From: Vermamoeba vermiformis
Lineage: Eukaryota > Tubulinea > Echinamoebida
Direction of reading: 5' to 3'
DNA length: 64,000 nt
Assembly (NCBI GenBank): GCA_045837725.1
Contig: JBEWZL010000006.1
Coordinates: forward strand, 124,001 to 188,000
Shown in pieces: positions 47,342 through 64,000 of this stretch. A program made the position numbers and the translations under genes. The notes beneath the pieces were generated by a model. The model did no database searches, was not told where the DNA came from, and was given only the letters and a program-made list of their open reading frames with translations. Numbering within the stretch: position 1 is the stretch's first letter; the number at the start of each line of letters is the position of its first letter.

Positions 47342-47574
47342 CTGTGCTCTTTGTTTCCTTCTACAGAAAAATAAGCTCACGGAACAGTATTGCCACCTTC
47401 ATTTGCTCAGTATCATAGTAAATTGCTAATTATGCTTCCGTATTAATAAGGTTATTCGTATCTTTATATCGGTTTTGCCCTAATCACGGCGTAGCAAAAA
47501 AATGCATTTTTTATTCCTCGATCTTAGAGCAGATCCAGAACACCAAAAATTACATATGAGAGTACAATATGAAC

Positions 47575-50500
47575 TTATTTAGTAAGTTCTTTGTATTGTT
47601 GGATCAACTTGCTGTTCTCAGCACGCACTTGCTTCAGATCCTCTTGGATGCGTTCAATGTTCAAGTTGGTCACAGTAGTTCCGCCCTTATTAATATTTTC
47701 TTCCAAACCAAGTTCTGTGTTTTTAATATTTCCTAATTCGGAAGTCATTGTCGTCAAATCTCCAAAATTAGAGTGCAAACTGGCCAAAATTTTGTACGTG
47801 CTGCTCGCGACTGGATCCGTTGGTGCGTCCTTGAAGACCATTTCTTCGACTACGGAGAATGTTCTGTTCAATGTCTCTGACAGCGTGTTGATTTCTTTTT
47901 GCAAAGAACGTGTGTCTAGCAACACCTGCGGGAGAAAAATTGGTCAGAAAAACGCCTCACAAAAAAACTCGAAATTTGGCTTAGCACCAGAATTATTATT
48001 CTAACATAAAAATAGCGATAGATAATATAGGAAATAACGATTATAAGCAAATGCAAATATAGGGTAGCAATTAGTAAATTTTGGAGCGAATTTTTGTGGA
48101 TGCTGTTTAGGGAAGTGGATTTACCTTGTTAATTTCAACTTTTTGTTTCTTGACGTTCTTAACCATTTCCAATATTCTCATCGTGTAATTAGCGCGATTG
48201 TCCTTAGGCAACTGTTTGAACACTTCCACGAGCTGTTTGTATCGTTCGTCTTTCTTAGTCACTTCTTCGACTAACTCCTTCATACGCGCTCTCATTTCCT
48301 TAATCTACAAACCACAAATATCAATAAACTTCCTTAATAGGAAATAATTTTACAAAAAGATCCGGATCCAAATCCGTTTGTAACGATAAAAATTTAATAA
48401 AAAAGCAGCGACTTACCTTTTCTAATTTAACGTCAGCTTGTTCCTTGCGCGTGCTCAACTTGCTCTTGAGTTCGTAGTACTGTTGCACGAGTGGCTTGCG
48501 ATGTTCTTCCCACTGTTTGGCGAGTGAGGTCAAGGTATTCGCATTCTCGCGATTTCTTTCCTTCAACTTCTTGATGTTCTCTTGAGCACTATACGAATAT
48601 ATTAGTATATATTAATGGCATGCTAAGGTTACGTACTTTGGCAATAGGCCCAAAGTAGCGTTGAGCTGATCGAATTGTTTTTGAAGATCTTCGTTCTTGG
48701 ATTGGTCGGTAGGAATGCTTGATTGGAGCTACAAATACGAAGTATTAATTATGTAAGTACATATATGCGATCAAACAACGAAAATACGCTCTACTAAGTC
48801 AGATCGCATCCAGTACGCGGATTGAACTTTTCGTTCTTATTCTTAGTTCTTACCTGTCTAATCTCATTCTGATATCCTTGAATGCGCTTCTCCATCTCAC
48901 TAATCTCGCGCTCAACGTTCTCAAGCTCATTACGCTTCTCTTCCAATTCCAACTTGCGTCTCTTTTCAATTTCCTATAAAAATTTTGAATATAAGCCTAA
49001 TGCATTCATCATTATAGAATTAATGTAACTTGCCTCTTCGGTTTCTTGAGGAGCGACATTAGATTCTTTTCTGAATTCAATGGCACGCTCGAGTTTTGTA
49101 GTGGGCTTGTTAGATCCTGCGTCAAAGATTAGAAATCGTTTTGATACTATCAATAGTATTGTATAATACGTACCGTTCTTCAAGAAGTCGTTGAAAGTAT
49201 TCGCAGCTCTGTCGCTGTTAGCTTCGTTCAAAGCAGTACGCAAGTGAGCTCCCATGCGAGCTAAGATATCAGCCTTTTTCTTCTTCTTAAACTCCTATAA
49301 TACGAACATATCAATATATGCCTCAAACAATATTCGTACTGCGCATAAATAATTTTTCAAAGGCGGATGTGATCTGCTTACAATTGGATTCAAGCCAGAG
49401 CCTAGACCAGCAGAGTTCCATTCAGCATCGCGTTCAGCAGCGTCAGTAATGGCAGCCAAGTTATATTCAAACACTGAAGGCGCTACATCGCTTCTCTTCT
49501 TTGGTTGTTGCGTGATCCAAGGCTGGAATTGGCTGAAGTAACGGTCCATCTCTACGATATCATTTAAGGGTTAATAACATCTTAGGGGTATTATATATCA
49601 ATTATATAGTATCGAAAGCATTGAGCGAGTTCATATAATTCCATGTAAAAGCTAATTTTCAAGCATCATTTTCAATTTTTGTTTAAAAATGCCGATATTG
49701 CATGAATATTGAAACTGTAGCTATAATATATAATGAAATCATAATAAAGAGGAGGTAAATAAGAATTTTGATGAGAGATGGATCTACGTACCGGCAGTTT
49801 TGCGTTGGTTGTTGCGATAATAAAGACCAGTCGAAGGGCAGTAAATATCAACAGTAGTCACATTGATGGTCGTGTAATAGTTCAGACCTCGTTCTTGCGC
49901 TTGATTGCAGAAGTGAGGTGCCCAAATGTTCTTATCGGCGTCGATCAGGAAACTGATCTCTTTTTCTAAGCCTTGAGCGAACTCATCTATAGCAGATATG
50001 CATTAGTATATTACTATATATTATTTAAACGATATTTTTAGATCAACCGAACAAATATTGAATCGGTATTAGATCCGCTAGTTTTCAATATTTTTTATAG
50101 CGGACAAATTAGTCGTTAATCTTATTATAATGAGATTAATAATATAGGTCTTGGTATTAACTTACCATCAGGTCTTTCGTCGCCCTTAGGCAATTTCTCT
50201 TGGAGCCACATGAGAATTTTGCGCGTGTCGCTCTCATTGGGGTACAACAAGTTGTGATAACTGATGTTGCTTTGATCATATCCATTTTCCTATAAGATTA
50301 CATGTTCGTTAGTATTATGCAAACAAGGAGCTAATTTGAAAGAATGGGATCGAGATCTGAAAAACTTGCAAAAATATTGCTTATAATTTCCTTATAGCTG
50401 AAAGTTATATTTTACTAAATATAAATATATATTATCAAGGATGCTTTTAATATTAAAGATGCATTATTGATGGTAGTAGCAATTTTCTTCGGATTTGTTC

Positions 50501-50939
50501 TCTAACTTACCAACATGAGGTTAACGAGCATAGTAGCCTGATTGACTCTTTGCGCTGTATTTTTGGACAATTGACGAGGATAATCTCGTTCTTTATCAAT
50601 AATCTTAAGGCATCGCAAAATACAGTTGATAAATACTTCTCGATCCAACTCTTTTAATCGCTTTACTCCTTCAGGAATATTGCTATAAATAATATATTAA
50701 TAATTTATACTATATTGTACGAATTAAATATCGTTATTGGAGAATTTTGGTACGATCAGAAAGATCAAAAGAAAAATTCGGTTGCAATTTCCGTATTTAT
50801 TTTTCGGTAGCTATTGTGGTCTATTATTTAATATATAATAAATTATTTGATAATTATAACAGTTAAATAACTCCAATAGATTTTGTTACCATTTTGCGTC
50901 ACGAAGATCTCGTAAAATTAATTCGTCAACTTCATCCAT
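47575..50939 (-). CDS. CCDC22: CCDC22, subunit of the CCC endosomal recycling complex
   Basis: CCC complex (CCDC22-CCDC93-COMMD) partner of Retriever and WASH in endosomal recycling. The start (ATG 50937-50939) reads MDEVDELILRDLRDAKC, then a calponin-homology-like NDC80-type domain: EVFINCILRCLKIID, SYHNLLYPNESDTRKILMWL and QEKLPKG. After a middle region, long coiled coils follow, with KQWEEHRKPLVQQYYELKSK, YTMRILEMVKNVKKQKVEIN and LDTRSLQKEINTLSETLNRT/FSVVEEMVFKDA, close to animal CCDC22. It ends LIQQYKELTK before TAA at 47575-47577. About 12 exons. No basal-body or IFT motif was seen. Confidence 0.9.
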
Positions 50940-51219
50940 TATCGTCAATATAATATGCTAGGTACTATTGTTGATACTTCTCGATAATAGATACAAAAAT
51001 AATTCAGATTTTTCGTGTGATTTTCTTGCGCATTAAATTTTGGCCTCGCGTGAACGGCTAACAATTTATATTTGAACTTGCAATAGTATAAACACACGAG
51101 ACACAAAATCGGGTATATTTATTACAATTTATTATCCGAATTGGCACGTTATTCTGTCGCGAAGGACTCTGGTGACAAATCCTTGAAGGAATTCAGACCT
51201 GCGATAACAAGCCACGAAA

Positions 51220-54031
51220 ATGGAGAAATTAAAAGAATTTACGAATACGCCCAATAGATTATTATTAACGAGCGTGTTGGCAATGAACTTTGTTCTGCTC
51301 ATCGCGTTCGTATTACAAAAAATTGGCATCTGGTATCACGTCTTGCTATTCCTGATTGGTTTAGGACTCGGATTAGGATCAGCTATTGGAGGAATATTTT
51401 ATTATATTACTAGAGCACAAGGCAAAACTGACAATTTATTGCTCACGTAAGTCAAATCCGGAAATTCTGTGTTATTTGAATCTTTCGTAATTTATTATTA
51501 ATACTAATATTATTGTAGTGCACGACAAAGAAATAGATCGTTTCAAGCCGCGCCTGATTGGAAAGAACAAGACCTTTATGAATTGGCGAAACAAGATGAG
51601 GCAAGTTGCAAATTACAACAGAAATTAAATCATCGGCTTTCGCCGGTATAATAACATTAATTGACCTTAATTATATTTAATAGTCCAAACCAATTGAGAT
51701 TGAAGGCCAAATCATGATCCAACTCGGTGGAAAAAAGAAAACTCGAACAGTTTATAACTGCTGCATTAAGGGAACGACGTTCTACTTCCAGAAGAAGGTA
51801 ATCATATTTATATAGTAGTAATACCTCAATCGATTTTGTTTTCGGAATTTCGGACCGAGGCAAACTAGATCCGTTGAATGAGATTTGACTCAACGTCTTA
51901 ATTAAGCTGCAACTTATTAGATACTCTAATACTATACTATCATATGTTCTAATCGCAAGTAATATAGAAGTCAAAAGATGAAGGCCACAAGATCCACGCA
52001 GTGCCGTTGATAGGTACCGAGATCCGTCGAATTGAGGAGAAACAAGGTCGATCGAGTAAATACACCATCGAGATTATGCATCCTCAACGCAAGATCATGT
52101 ATAAGGTCGATTACCTTTATTTGATCTCCGAATCCGCCAAAGACGTCGAGCGCTGGTACTTCGCCTTACTTCAAATTGGCAAAAAGAATACTCACGCTTA
52201 TTTAACACCTGTAAGTATCCCTAATCAAATTAATTTACATCAAATACCATTTCTTTAGCTTTTTTAAATTTAGCGTGCATAACTAATATTTGTTTTGTTA
52301 GCCTGTGTCGAAGAATAAGAGAAAATCGACCGCTGACATGAAGTTATCGACCTCTATGACTGACGGAGAAAAAGACTCGAGTCTAGTGCGCAATTACTTT
52401 ATGAATTTCTTGGCGAACCACGGATTTGACGGATTTAACAGAAGTACCTCGATGTCCCTCGGTGAGAGCGGATCACTTAAAGATAGTTATAGCAACCCTG
52501 GTAGTCCTACCTTTAGTCCGATGATGGACCCTAGAAAGAGCGCTCTTGAAACTAGCCACAAGAATAATAATCAGTACGTATTATACGTGTTATGAAAAGA
52601 ATTGGAATTGCATTGTTGTTAGAGAAATTCGGTTTATATTAATAACTTTCTATATTTAGAAATGAAGAACAATCTGAACCTGCAGTCGATCCGAACTTGC
52701 CACCTCCTGTTAGCAACAACATTAACATCAACAACTTTGATATTCGTCCCGAATCCGCTCATTGGTTCAATATTATCGCAGAGAGATTCTTCCAGAACAT
52801 TAGAGACTCTGCGGATATTGAGAAGAAGATCACCGAAAAGTTCTCGAGACGGATGAGCGAGAAGATCGAAGAAAAAGGTTTGCAAGGATATCTGCAGAAT
52901 GTAACGATCAAGGACATCGACTTTGGCTCGAGACCACCTGCATTTGAATCTATCAGACTTATTCCTGCTGACGAAGATCTTGCGTTGGATGCGAACATGG
53001 TTTACAACAATGGCGATGCTCGTCTTACTTTATCAGCCAAACTGAATCTGTCGTGGTTCTCTACGCAAGTTACATTCTCTGTGCGCTTAGTGTCAATGCG
53101 CGGACTTTTGCACGTGCGGATCCCACCCTTCCCTGCCGAAAGGTTCATGGTCTGTTTCTACGAAGAGCCTGATATGGAGTTCGTCATAGATATGTCATTA
53201 GGCGAGAGAGGCACGAGCTTGAACCTCGGAAAGGTGAAAGAAATGATTGCTAGTAGAATCAAGCTGGCTTTGGTCGAGCGATTTGTGCTGCCCAACAGAA
53301 AATACTTCAGAATTCCTGGTGCACCGAAGCGAGATCCAGGACCCAACACCAATCCCAACTACAAAGTCAATGTGGCCTTACAAAATAGATCGACTAGCGA
53401 TGGATTGTTGGAGAAGATTAGCGGCAAGCAAGTCGGTCAAGCAGTGCTCGTCAAGGACAACAGATCCGACGAGATTACTGCCGTGGACAAGGGCGTGGTC
53501 GAGGCACTCATCGAGAACGACTTACAGGACAAGATCAAGGCTGATTTGAGGGCTAAAGCTGTTGGCACGAGTTCGAACAATAACAGCAACGGACCTTCTC
53601 CGATCCCAGAAGATCTGATGGACAATATTGCGGAAGAAGACGAGTCTGAGACATATGATGAAGACCTCGAGCGACGCGCGAAGAATTTCTTCGAAAAAGA
53701 AGAGCGAATTTATACCGAGGACGATCAATTAGTACATAAGACCTCGTACACTTTGAACATGCCCAAAGTCCTCTTGAAGCGAAGGAGCGTGGAGAACCTT
53801 ACTCACTCGCATGCAGGAAGCCGAGCATCAGATTCGGACGATGAAGCAGACTCAGTCTCTGTTAGTGAAAGCTTGTCGACGGCGCAAAATTCGAAGCGTG
53901 CGCGGATCAAGGAGTCTTTGTCCAGGAAGAAAGATAAGCTCAAGAAGTTCTTTTCATCCTTTGGAAGTGGTGAAAAGAGCAACGAGAATTTGTTAACGAA
54001 TCCTATTAACATTCCAAGCAGCCCTAAATAA
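51220..54031 (+). CDS. TEX2/Nvj2-like lipid-transfer protein (PH-like and SMP domains)
   Basis: Probable ER-anchored lipid transfer protein at membrane contact sites. The N-terminus has two close hydrophobic segments (LLLTSVLAMNFVLLIAFVL, then YHVLLFLIGLGLGLGSAIGG), a hairpin-like ER anchor. A PH-like module follows (QIMIQLGGKKKTRTVYNCCI, YLISESAKDVERWYFALL). The SMP domain begins ESAHWFNIIAERFFQNIRDS and continues VTIKDIDFGSRPPAFESIRL, LSAKLNLSWFSTQVTFSVRL and VRIPPFPAERFMVCFYEEPD. The tail is Ser/acid-rich with a basic stretch. Six exons, the last about 1.4 kb. Domain order matches TEX2 (animals) and Nvj2 (yeast). Confidence 0.88.
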
Positions 54032-54281
54032 TGTTAACGGTTCGAATCTGACATCCCGAAGTTTTTGTAAATAAATGTTTCATTCATTGGTAATGTAATG
54101 ATTAACATGTACTCGACGTTACACGAGCGTTACCGTCAATAGTTCACATAAACTGCCTCCCATAGTATTGCTTTTAAGGGAGGAAATTCAATTAGCCAAA
54201 AAACCGTTTGTTTGCCTAATAGATATTCGTATTTATTTTGTATATAACCGCAACGACTTTATATATATTAGGCCTATTATA

Positions 54282-58393
<4,112 letters not shown>

Positions 58394-58568
58394 ATTATTG
58401 CAATATTAATTTATTGGTAGCGATTATTTATTGACCTCTGTTATGATACAGAAATATTGTAAGCTATGATTAACTGTTTAAGTGCATGACTGCACGCTTT
58501 GAAAATAAAACGATTTGATTCAAAAAAACCGTTCCATTTTTATTCTGAGCTTGAAGACAGTACCAACT

Positions 58569-60063
58569 ATGAAGAAAACAAATAATAATAATAACAATAA
58601 GAATAATAACAATAATGCCAAGGGTGGAGCTCCTGGCAAGGGCAAATCTGACGCAGTAGATGACGGTCTTTTCAAACACTTGGAGCTAAGAAAGCGCGTG
58701 GTGATAGAAAAGCCTAACGATGGTACGTGGGGTGTCATATTTCATATCAGACGAATATTCTAAATATTTATTGATTTTTAAAATTAATTTCGTTCGATCT
58801 TGAAAACTTCTCAAAATTAGAATCATCGCTTAATTATCTTAATCAATTTAGGCGATAACACCGTGTCGATACTTTCATACAATATCTTATCGGAGGCTTC
58901 TGCGCAAAGCAATTGGTTTCCTAAGTCTGATCCAGAGCATCTGAAATGGTTACACCGAAGCAAAAATTTAATGCACGAAATTACTCACTACAAACCCGAT
59001 GTTTTCTGCTTGCAGGTATTATATATACCATATTCTCCTATTTTCTAATTATTTTAACGATATTCATGATTTAGGAAGTTGAAAAAGACGCTTACAAAGG
59101 AGATTTCGTGCCATTTTTTTCAACGGGCTTTGATTCAGTCTATAAACAACGCACTGCAAATAAGAATGATGGATGTGCTATATTTTGGGACCGCAATCGA
59201 TTCTATACTATGGGTCAAAAAGACGTAGAATTTGACGATATTATTCACTTGCCTGAGAATGCTAATGCCACCGCGGAACAAAAGTACGTTAAAATAATAT
59301 TAAATTTGATAAATTTATGCATTTTTATGTCAATCAAGCAAAAAGATTGAGCAGGATCCGCTACTTAACAAATCGTTCAAAATTATTTTTGCGAATTGAA
59401 GTTATTAATAGGACTCATTTATGTCATCTTAATGTATTATTATAGGCGTGATTGGGTGACAAGAAATGTCGCTACAATCGTTGTATTAGCCACGCCTGAA
59501 GTCAAACCATTCATCGTTGCCTGCTGTCACTTGTGGTGGCACCCGAACGTAAGATATTTCCAAAAAAGGAAATGGTCACTAATACTTGCTCTCAGCACGA
59601 GATATTGCGAGTAAAACAGTCGCAATATTTGTGTCAGAATGTCGCACAATTGGTCGAAGATCTTGGACTTGAAGATCCGGCGGTGTTTATTTGCGGAGAT
59701 TTCAATTCACGTTGGGGCAGTGACGTCACGCAATTCATGAAAAACAGAAATAACAACTTGCCCAATCCATTGCCGAATTTGCACAGCGCTTATGATAATT
59801 TTTTGCGACATTTGTTCAAAACAGAGGACGAAAAACAATTAGAAAAGGCCTTGAACACTTATCACACGCAATTTACACATGAATTGAAGTGTCATATTGA
59901 TTATATATGGTTCAATCATATCAATACACAAGTGATGGAGGTGTTAGAACTGCTCGATGAAGACAAAATTTTGAGTTCGTGTGGCGTGTCATTGCCGTCA
60001 AAATATTATTCGAGCGATCACGTGGCTTTGATGGCGACCTTCAAAATACCCAATATTCAGTGA
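58569..60063 (+). CDS. CCR4/Angel-type exonuclease-endonuclease-phosphatase protein
   Basis: Predicted mRNA deadenylase or RNA 2',3'-cyclic phosphatase of the EEP superfamily. A low-complexity Asn-rich start (MKKTNNNN...) precedes VSILSYNILSEASAQSNWF, then DVFCLQ/EVEKDAY (metal-binding Glu after splicing), SVYKQRTANKNDGCAIFWDR, VACCHLWWHPN, ICGDFNSRWGSDV and LPSKYYSSDHVALMATFKI with the catalytic SDH. A 48-nt intron between HPN and HEILR is required to keep frame. Six exons. There is no LRR region like that of CCR4, so it is closer to Angel/Nocturnin-type short forms. Confidence 0.88.
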
Positions 60064-60193
60064 ACCAATAATAAAATTGATAAACACTATAAAATTAATG
60101 ACTTGATCGTTTCTTTATTAAATTTATTCTAATGGTCCTACAAATGTTTATTTATTATATTTCTAAGAATTATTATTAAAGATAGATTTAACT

Positions 60194-62145
60194 TTAATAT
60201 GAAGGTTCTTTAGGCAAGTGGCTTCTGAGGAGCTTCGCGGTCGAGTAATGTAGAGTGCATTCAATAATACTTGTACCAGTCTCATCTTCATAATCTACTC
60301 GAGCTCCCTTGGCAATAAGAAACAGTAAGAAATCATTGTCGCATGATTCGGTTACGGCAATCATCAAAGGTGAGCACATCCGCTTTTTGTACAAACATGG
60401 TGCGTTGAGATCTGCTCCATATTCAAGTAGTAAGTTAATCCAATTATAAGTGTAATACATTTCCTTCGAATTCAATTTATGTATGGCTGTACCAAGCGGT
60501 GTCATGCGGTCACCGCGATGCAGATTTGGATCTGCTCCGTGACTCAACATCCGTTCAACGACAGCAAAAGAAGTATTTGATTCGATAGCACTGATCAACG
60601 GGGTAAGGCCACTGCTATCGACGTGATTGATTAAATTCAAGTTATCTTTGATCTGTTCCGATAAGTATGAGCTATCTGTTTTTATCCACGAATTCAGCAA
60701 ACATATTCCTTCGTGTTCCCATTTCGCGTCGACATCATATTTTGTCATTAAATGCTTGGATATTGTATACGGAAAGTAATCTGATGTTAATGCCAAAAAT
60801 AGATGAGATTTGTCCAACTTGACTAGCGCATCCACGTAGTATTCATAAGACAACATTTCGCTTATTTTTTCGTACGGAATGGAGCATTTGTACGTCGCCA
60901 TCGCTATGAAAAGATCCATGTCCCCCGTTACTTTCGCTTCAATTTTTGACCAATCTCGTAGATCTGCGATCTTTTTAAAAGAGGCCGCAGAGTCCACATT
61001 ATCAGCCATTGTTGTGTCTTTTTTATTCTTTTTCTGACTGCTTCGCATAAGTCAGGTCGCTGTCTAATGTATTCGACGATCTTTTCATTCCGGAGTATCA
61101 ATAGAAGACATTGTTCCAACTCCAGGCTGTAATTAAGTCTGGGCAAAATCTCCAAAGCTTCCCGGTAATTTCCTTTGCGGCATAAGCATATAAATATCGA
61201 TTCATCTGATGCTTGAAGCACTTTTGGTTCAACCAAGTAATAAAACGTTCGGAGATCATTCTTCAATCTGTCTTCTAGTCTATCGTCATCGTAGAATGCA
61301 TCTCTTGATTCAATACAAAGCTTGGTTGGAAAAATATAGCTTCGTTGGTAAAACAAATCGCTTTCGTATTCAAGTGATGTTTTTCCGCTTTGCAACACCT
61401 GTGCCATTTTTTTGTAATTCTCATTACGAAAGGCAGCGGCCAACTCAGTTTCGCCGAAATATCGAAAATATCGCTCGTACGATAATTCATTGTCCTCTAC
61501 TGGAATCTGTTCACCTCGAACAAATACTTTAACTGTTCTGGAATTTTGGTTTCTGCCAGTGAGCAGCACAAGCTCTTCCAATTGTTTAGCTACATGAAAA
61601 TCTGTAATATTTATCTCGAGATTCCCATCCAGTTGCAAACGAGTAACGTTTGGAAATAGTTTCAATACGAGATTTTCTATTGAAACCGTTTTGTAACCAT
61701 AGAAGCTGACGGCTAACGTTTTGATTTGCGGCAATGGTCCATAGCATTTATCTTTTTTAATATCGGTTGCTTGTACGATTAACGTGTCCAATCTTTTAGA
61801 CGCGTCCACAAGATTCTTAAGTGCAAATCGACCACACCGGCAGAATTCGGGAGTCAAAATATTCGGCTGATACTTTTGGACCATAAGTATTTGAGTACCA
61901 AGGGCATGTACATTGGAAACTTCTTTAAATGCAAGGTGCTTTTCTGCAATCTTTGCAGTTTCAACGATCCGCTTCCATCGTTTACAGACCACCGTAAAGC
62001 GCGTAACCCAATAAGTGAACCAAAAGTATTTGAATATGTGCTGCTCGATAATTTCATTAAGAAGATCGTTGAATGATAAAGGACCAGCAACGATCTGAGG
62101 CGCACCCATTGCTTGATCTGCGCATACTGCAGTGGAAGTGTCCAT
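60194..62145 (-). CDS. F-box protein with ankyrin-like C-terminal half
   Basis: Two long minus-strand frames overlap. The upstream one (62145 to 60928, 405 codons) begins MDTSTAVCADQ and has an F-box-like SFNDLLNEIIEQHIFKYFWF and FTVVCKRWKRIVE. The downstream one (61048 to 60194, 284 codons) has ankyrin-like units: LINHVDSSGLTPLISAIESN, VVERMLSHGADPNLHRGDRM, TPLGTAIHK and WINLLLEYGADLNAPCLYKK. A 68-nt GT-AG intron (60971-61038, GTCAGA...AAAAAG) would join ...RPDLCEA to IADLRDW in frame, making one F-box/ankyrin protein. The alternatives are a frameshift in the A-rich stretch at 61015-61033, or two overlapping genes. I favour one gene. A ubiquitin-ligase adaptor role is inferred. Confidence 0.65.
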
Positions 62146-62575
62146 TCAATGGTTGTGCCTTTGAACGTTAAACTATTTAAGTCTATTGTTTCTTGCTTGG
62201 TACTGAACTCCAAACGAAATGTGCTTTGATTCGCAGGCGAATTTTTTTTTACGCTCCGTGGCCGCTTTGCATTTGCAGATCTGCCAAAAAATAGCAATCG
62301 TGAGTAAGGCTTTCGTCGCGCATTGTTAGCAAAACAATTGCAAAAGAAGAGACCAGTTTCGTCGTCATAAAGAGGTTCATAAAAACGCCTTTGCATCTAC
62401 TGGATGCGGTTGAACATTCAACACATACTCTTCATTCTCAGACAAAAAGCTACGTGCTTGCAGCATCGTAACATATGCAAGTACCTTGTATTGATTTACC
62501 TCAGATTCTTGAGACTTGCCGTTGAGGTTCCAGATCCGAGCAGATTCGAGTATAAAATACAAGAGGGTTTATTTT
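62146..62575. other. Intergenic region with unclear open frames
   Basis: Between the DENN gene's stop and the F-box gene's ATG. On the minus strand two overlapping frames look mildly protein-like (VNQYKVLAYVTMLQARSF near 62440-62500; RRFYEPLYDDETGLFFCNCF near 62330-62390), and a GTAGAT...GGCAG intron could connect parts of them. No ATG-initiated model of good quality emerges. They may be 5' exons of the F-box gene or a short separate gene. An AATAAA directly follows the DENN stop codon. Confidence 0.3.
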
Positions 62576-64000
62576 CTAAGAAATAAAAGGATTGTTAGGA
62601 CTCGCCTGTATTCCATTCGGCAGTATTATTGTCGGTGCAGCTTGCGAGCCATCATTAGCATCGCTGTTATTTTCAACTGCAGATCCGTTTTGATTTTCGT
62701 TGTTGCTGATTGGTGCATTTGATTGAAATTCAGTGAACGAAATATCTTCGAAGAAAGCGCTCGTTGATAACGGCGCTTCTTTTTGAGGTGACACGTGATC
62801 TTTGAAGGCTTCAGCGGGATAACTCGAAAAATCATCGGATCCGAATGAAACTTTTGTCGGTGATTTCCCAGAAAATGAAACACGTAGTCTAGGCTTAGGC
62901 GCAGGAATAACAACTTCACTAGTCTTATCTTCAGGTGATAACTGATTGTTATTCTTCGGTTCGGTCGCTGGATTGATGTTGACCTGGAACTTTCCTTTTT
63001 TGGGTGTTGAATTTGCAGATAACGAAGGACGGCGGTATTGCGGTGGGTTAACGACAGCGCCAGTAGTATTGTTATGAATATAGTCCGATTGACTTAACGT
63101 GTTGTCATTGTCCTCGTCATCGTCTTCATTGTCCATGCTTGCCAAGTCCTTTTCACTATATGCTCGTTTGAATACGGGCTTGTTTTCATCGTCCTCTTCG
63201 TCATCTGAACCCGTCGGAGATCCCACGGGAAAATCCGATTTGTTTCTACGATGACCAAACGCTCTTTGCGGCGTTGGCTTAGGCTTTTTATGCTCCTCAC
63301 CAAGCACGATAGAACTGGTCAAAATAAAATTAATAAATATAAATTTCTTCGAAATTAATGAATTTTTACGTACTCAGCGATTGGCACGATTTTTTTCTTG
63401 AGCTCATCCATTTTGTTCATGAACAGACCAAAATTCTTTTTGAAGCCTTGATTAAAGACGTTCAAATGGGCATCAATATTACTATAGTACTATTAGTATA
63501 GCTATCTAACATAATTATACGCATCACTTACGTTTTTAAGTTGGTCAACGATTGGTCAAACTCGGTTTTTCGACTCAAAGTGTCAGCTTGGTTCTCAAAT
63601 GTAACGAAGATCAATTCGTTATTGAATTTGCTCGGCACGTCTTTGAAGTTTTTGGGCAGTTGTTGATTCGGATTCGATGCGCTAGGATAAAATAATTCGC
63701 CTTTGTGTTTGTTGAAATGCGCCTCTCGTTCGGCCATAAACCTTTCGAACATTTGCAAATTGCAAAAACTATTCATAAACTAGATATAAATAGCATTAAT
63801 ATCATTATATATAGATATATAATATTTAAATATTGATTACGTACGTATGAAGCTTGTTTCGGTTGCTTGCTCAAAAACAGATCTTTTTCGAACTCGTACT
63901 GGCCATTAACTTGCTTCATATATTTCTTATAACTACCAATTAATAGCAAAAAGAATTGTCTGAATCCACTTCGAACAACCTCTTCGTCAGCTGATTGCGT
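62576..64000 (-). CDS. DENN-domain protein, C-terminal part (5' end beyond window)
   Basis: Probable Rab guanine-nucleotide exchange factor. The part in the window begins in the C-terminal dDENN region: SGFRQFFLLLIGSYKKYMKQ, FEKDLFLSKQPKQASY, then FCNLQMFERFMAEREA, the pattern of dDENN with its final F-x-x-Q/N-M-F-x-x-F. Next come NIDAHLNVFNQGFKKNFGLF and then a disordered tail of about 250 residues rich in Asp, Ser, Asn and Pro (HRRNKSDFPVG, KPRLRVSFSGKSP) ending NNPFIS. The NPF near the end could bind EH domains, as in endocytic DENN proteins. Stop at 62576-62578. At least four exons are visible; the N-terminal DENN half is not in the window. Confidence 0.75.

Overview
This is a gene-dense nuclear segment of a unicellular eukaryote. 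I support 28 protein-coding genes (one runs off the right edge), two tRNA genes and one 5S rRNA gene. Nearly every gene has several short introns (mostly 45-160 nt, AT-rich, GTAAGT-type donors), AATAAA-like signals sit close behind stop codons, and intergenic gaps are short. Actin is intronless within its coding region, 375 residues long and very conserved. The gene content (CCDC22, SNF8, DDRGK1, a kinesin-5, a receptor kinase of tyrosine-kinase type, a homeodomain/TFIIS-N protein) suggests an amoebozoan or a related free-living protist. I cannot name the species from sequence alone.

Layout. 0-6.9 kb: V-ATPase subunit C, an IFRD-family protein, a Rab14-type GTPase, a Rieske-domain protein. 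7-11.3 kb: a four-pass membrane protein, actin with its upstream region, an F-box/LRR protein. 11.5-13.8 kb: SNF8 (ESCRT-II), whose last intron is about 1 kb long and carries tRNA-Val(CAC), tRNA-Gln(CTG) and 5S rRNA in the host orientation. 14-17.4 kb: a receptor tyrosine-kinase-like gene. 17.8-19.3 kb: tandem DUF4499/TMEM254-like paralogs. 19.3-28.2 kb is the most accessory-looking part: a GPI-type surface protein with FG-GAP-like and CARDB-like segments, flanked on both sides by copies of a decayed ankyrin-like fragment, then a nuclease-like domain fused to a protein kinase. 28.5-38.8 kb: a homeodomain/TFIIS-N/RGG protein resembling PNUTS and plant LUMINIDEPENDENS, then SF3B2 and kinesin-5. 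39-47.3 kb: a small NlpC/LRAT-like membrane protein, a tiny anchored protein, protoporphyrinogen oxidase, DDRGK1, a DUF4436 protein, porphobilinogen deaminase. 47.6-64 kb: CCDC22, a TEX2-like lipid-transfer protein, a USP4/15-type deubiquitinase, a CCR4/Angel-type nuclease, an F-box/ankyrin gene, and a DENN-domain protein cut by the window end.

There is no operon logic. Loose functional themes recur: endosomal and membrane traffic (Rab14, SNF8, CCDC22, V-ATPase, DENN, TEX2), ubiquitin/UFM1 systems (two F-box genes, USP, DDRGK1), and two non-adjacent heme-pathway genes. Observations I rate highest: the Pol III genes nested in the SNF8 intron; a PNUTS-like protein with a homeodomain; the nuclease-like/kinase fusion; a 12-nt palindrome TGACACGTGTCA and a 17-nt word TTTGACACTTTGACACG that recur in introns of two surface-protein genes; a 9-nt microexon; and a frame-preserving GC-AG intron in the kinesin motor. 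Splice junctions were read by eye from frame and consensus, so single junctions may be off by a few bases.
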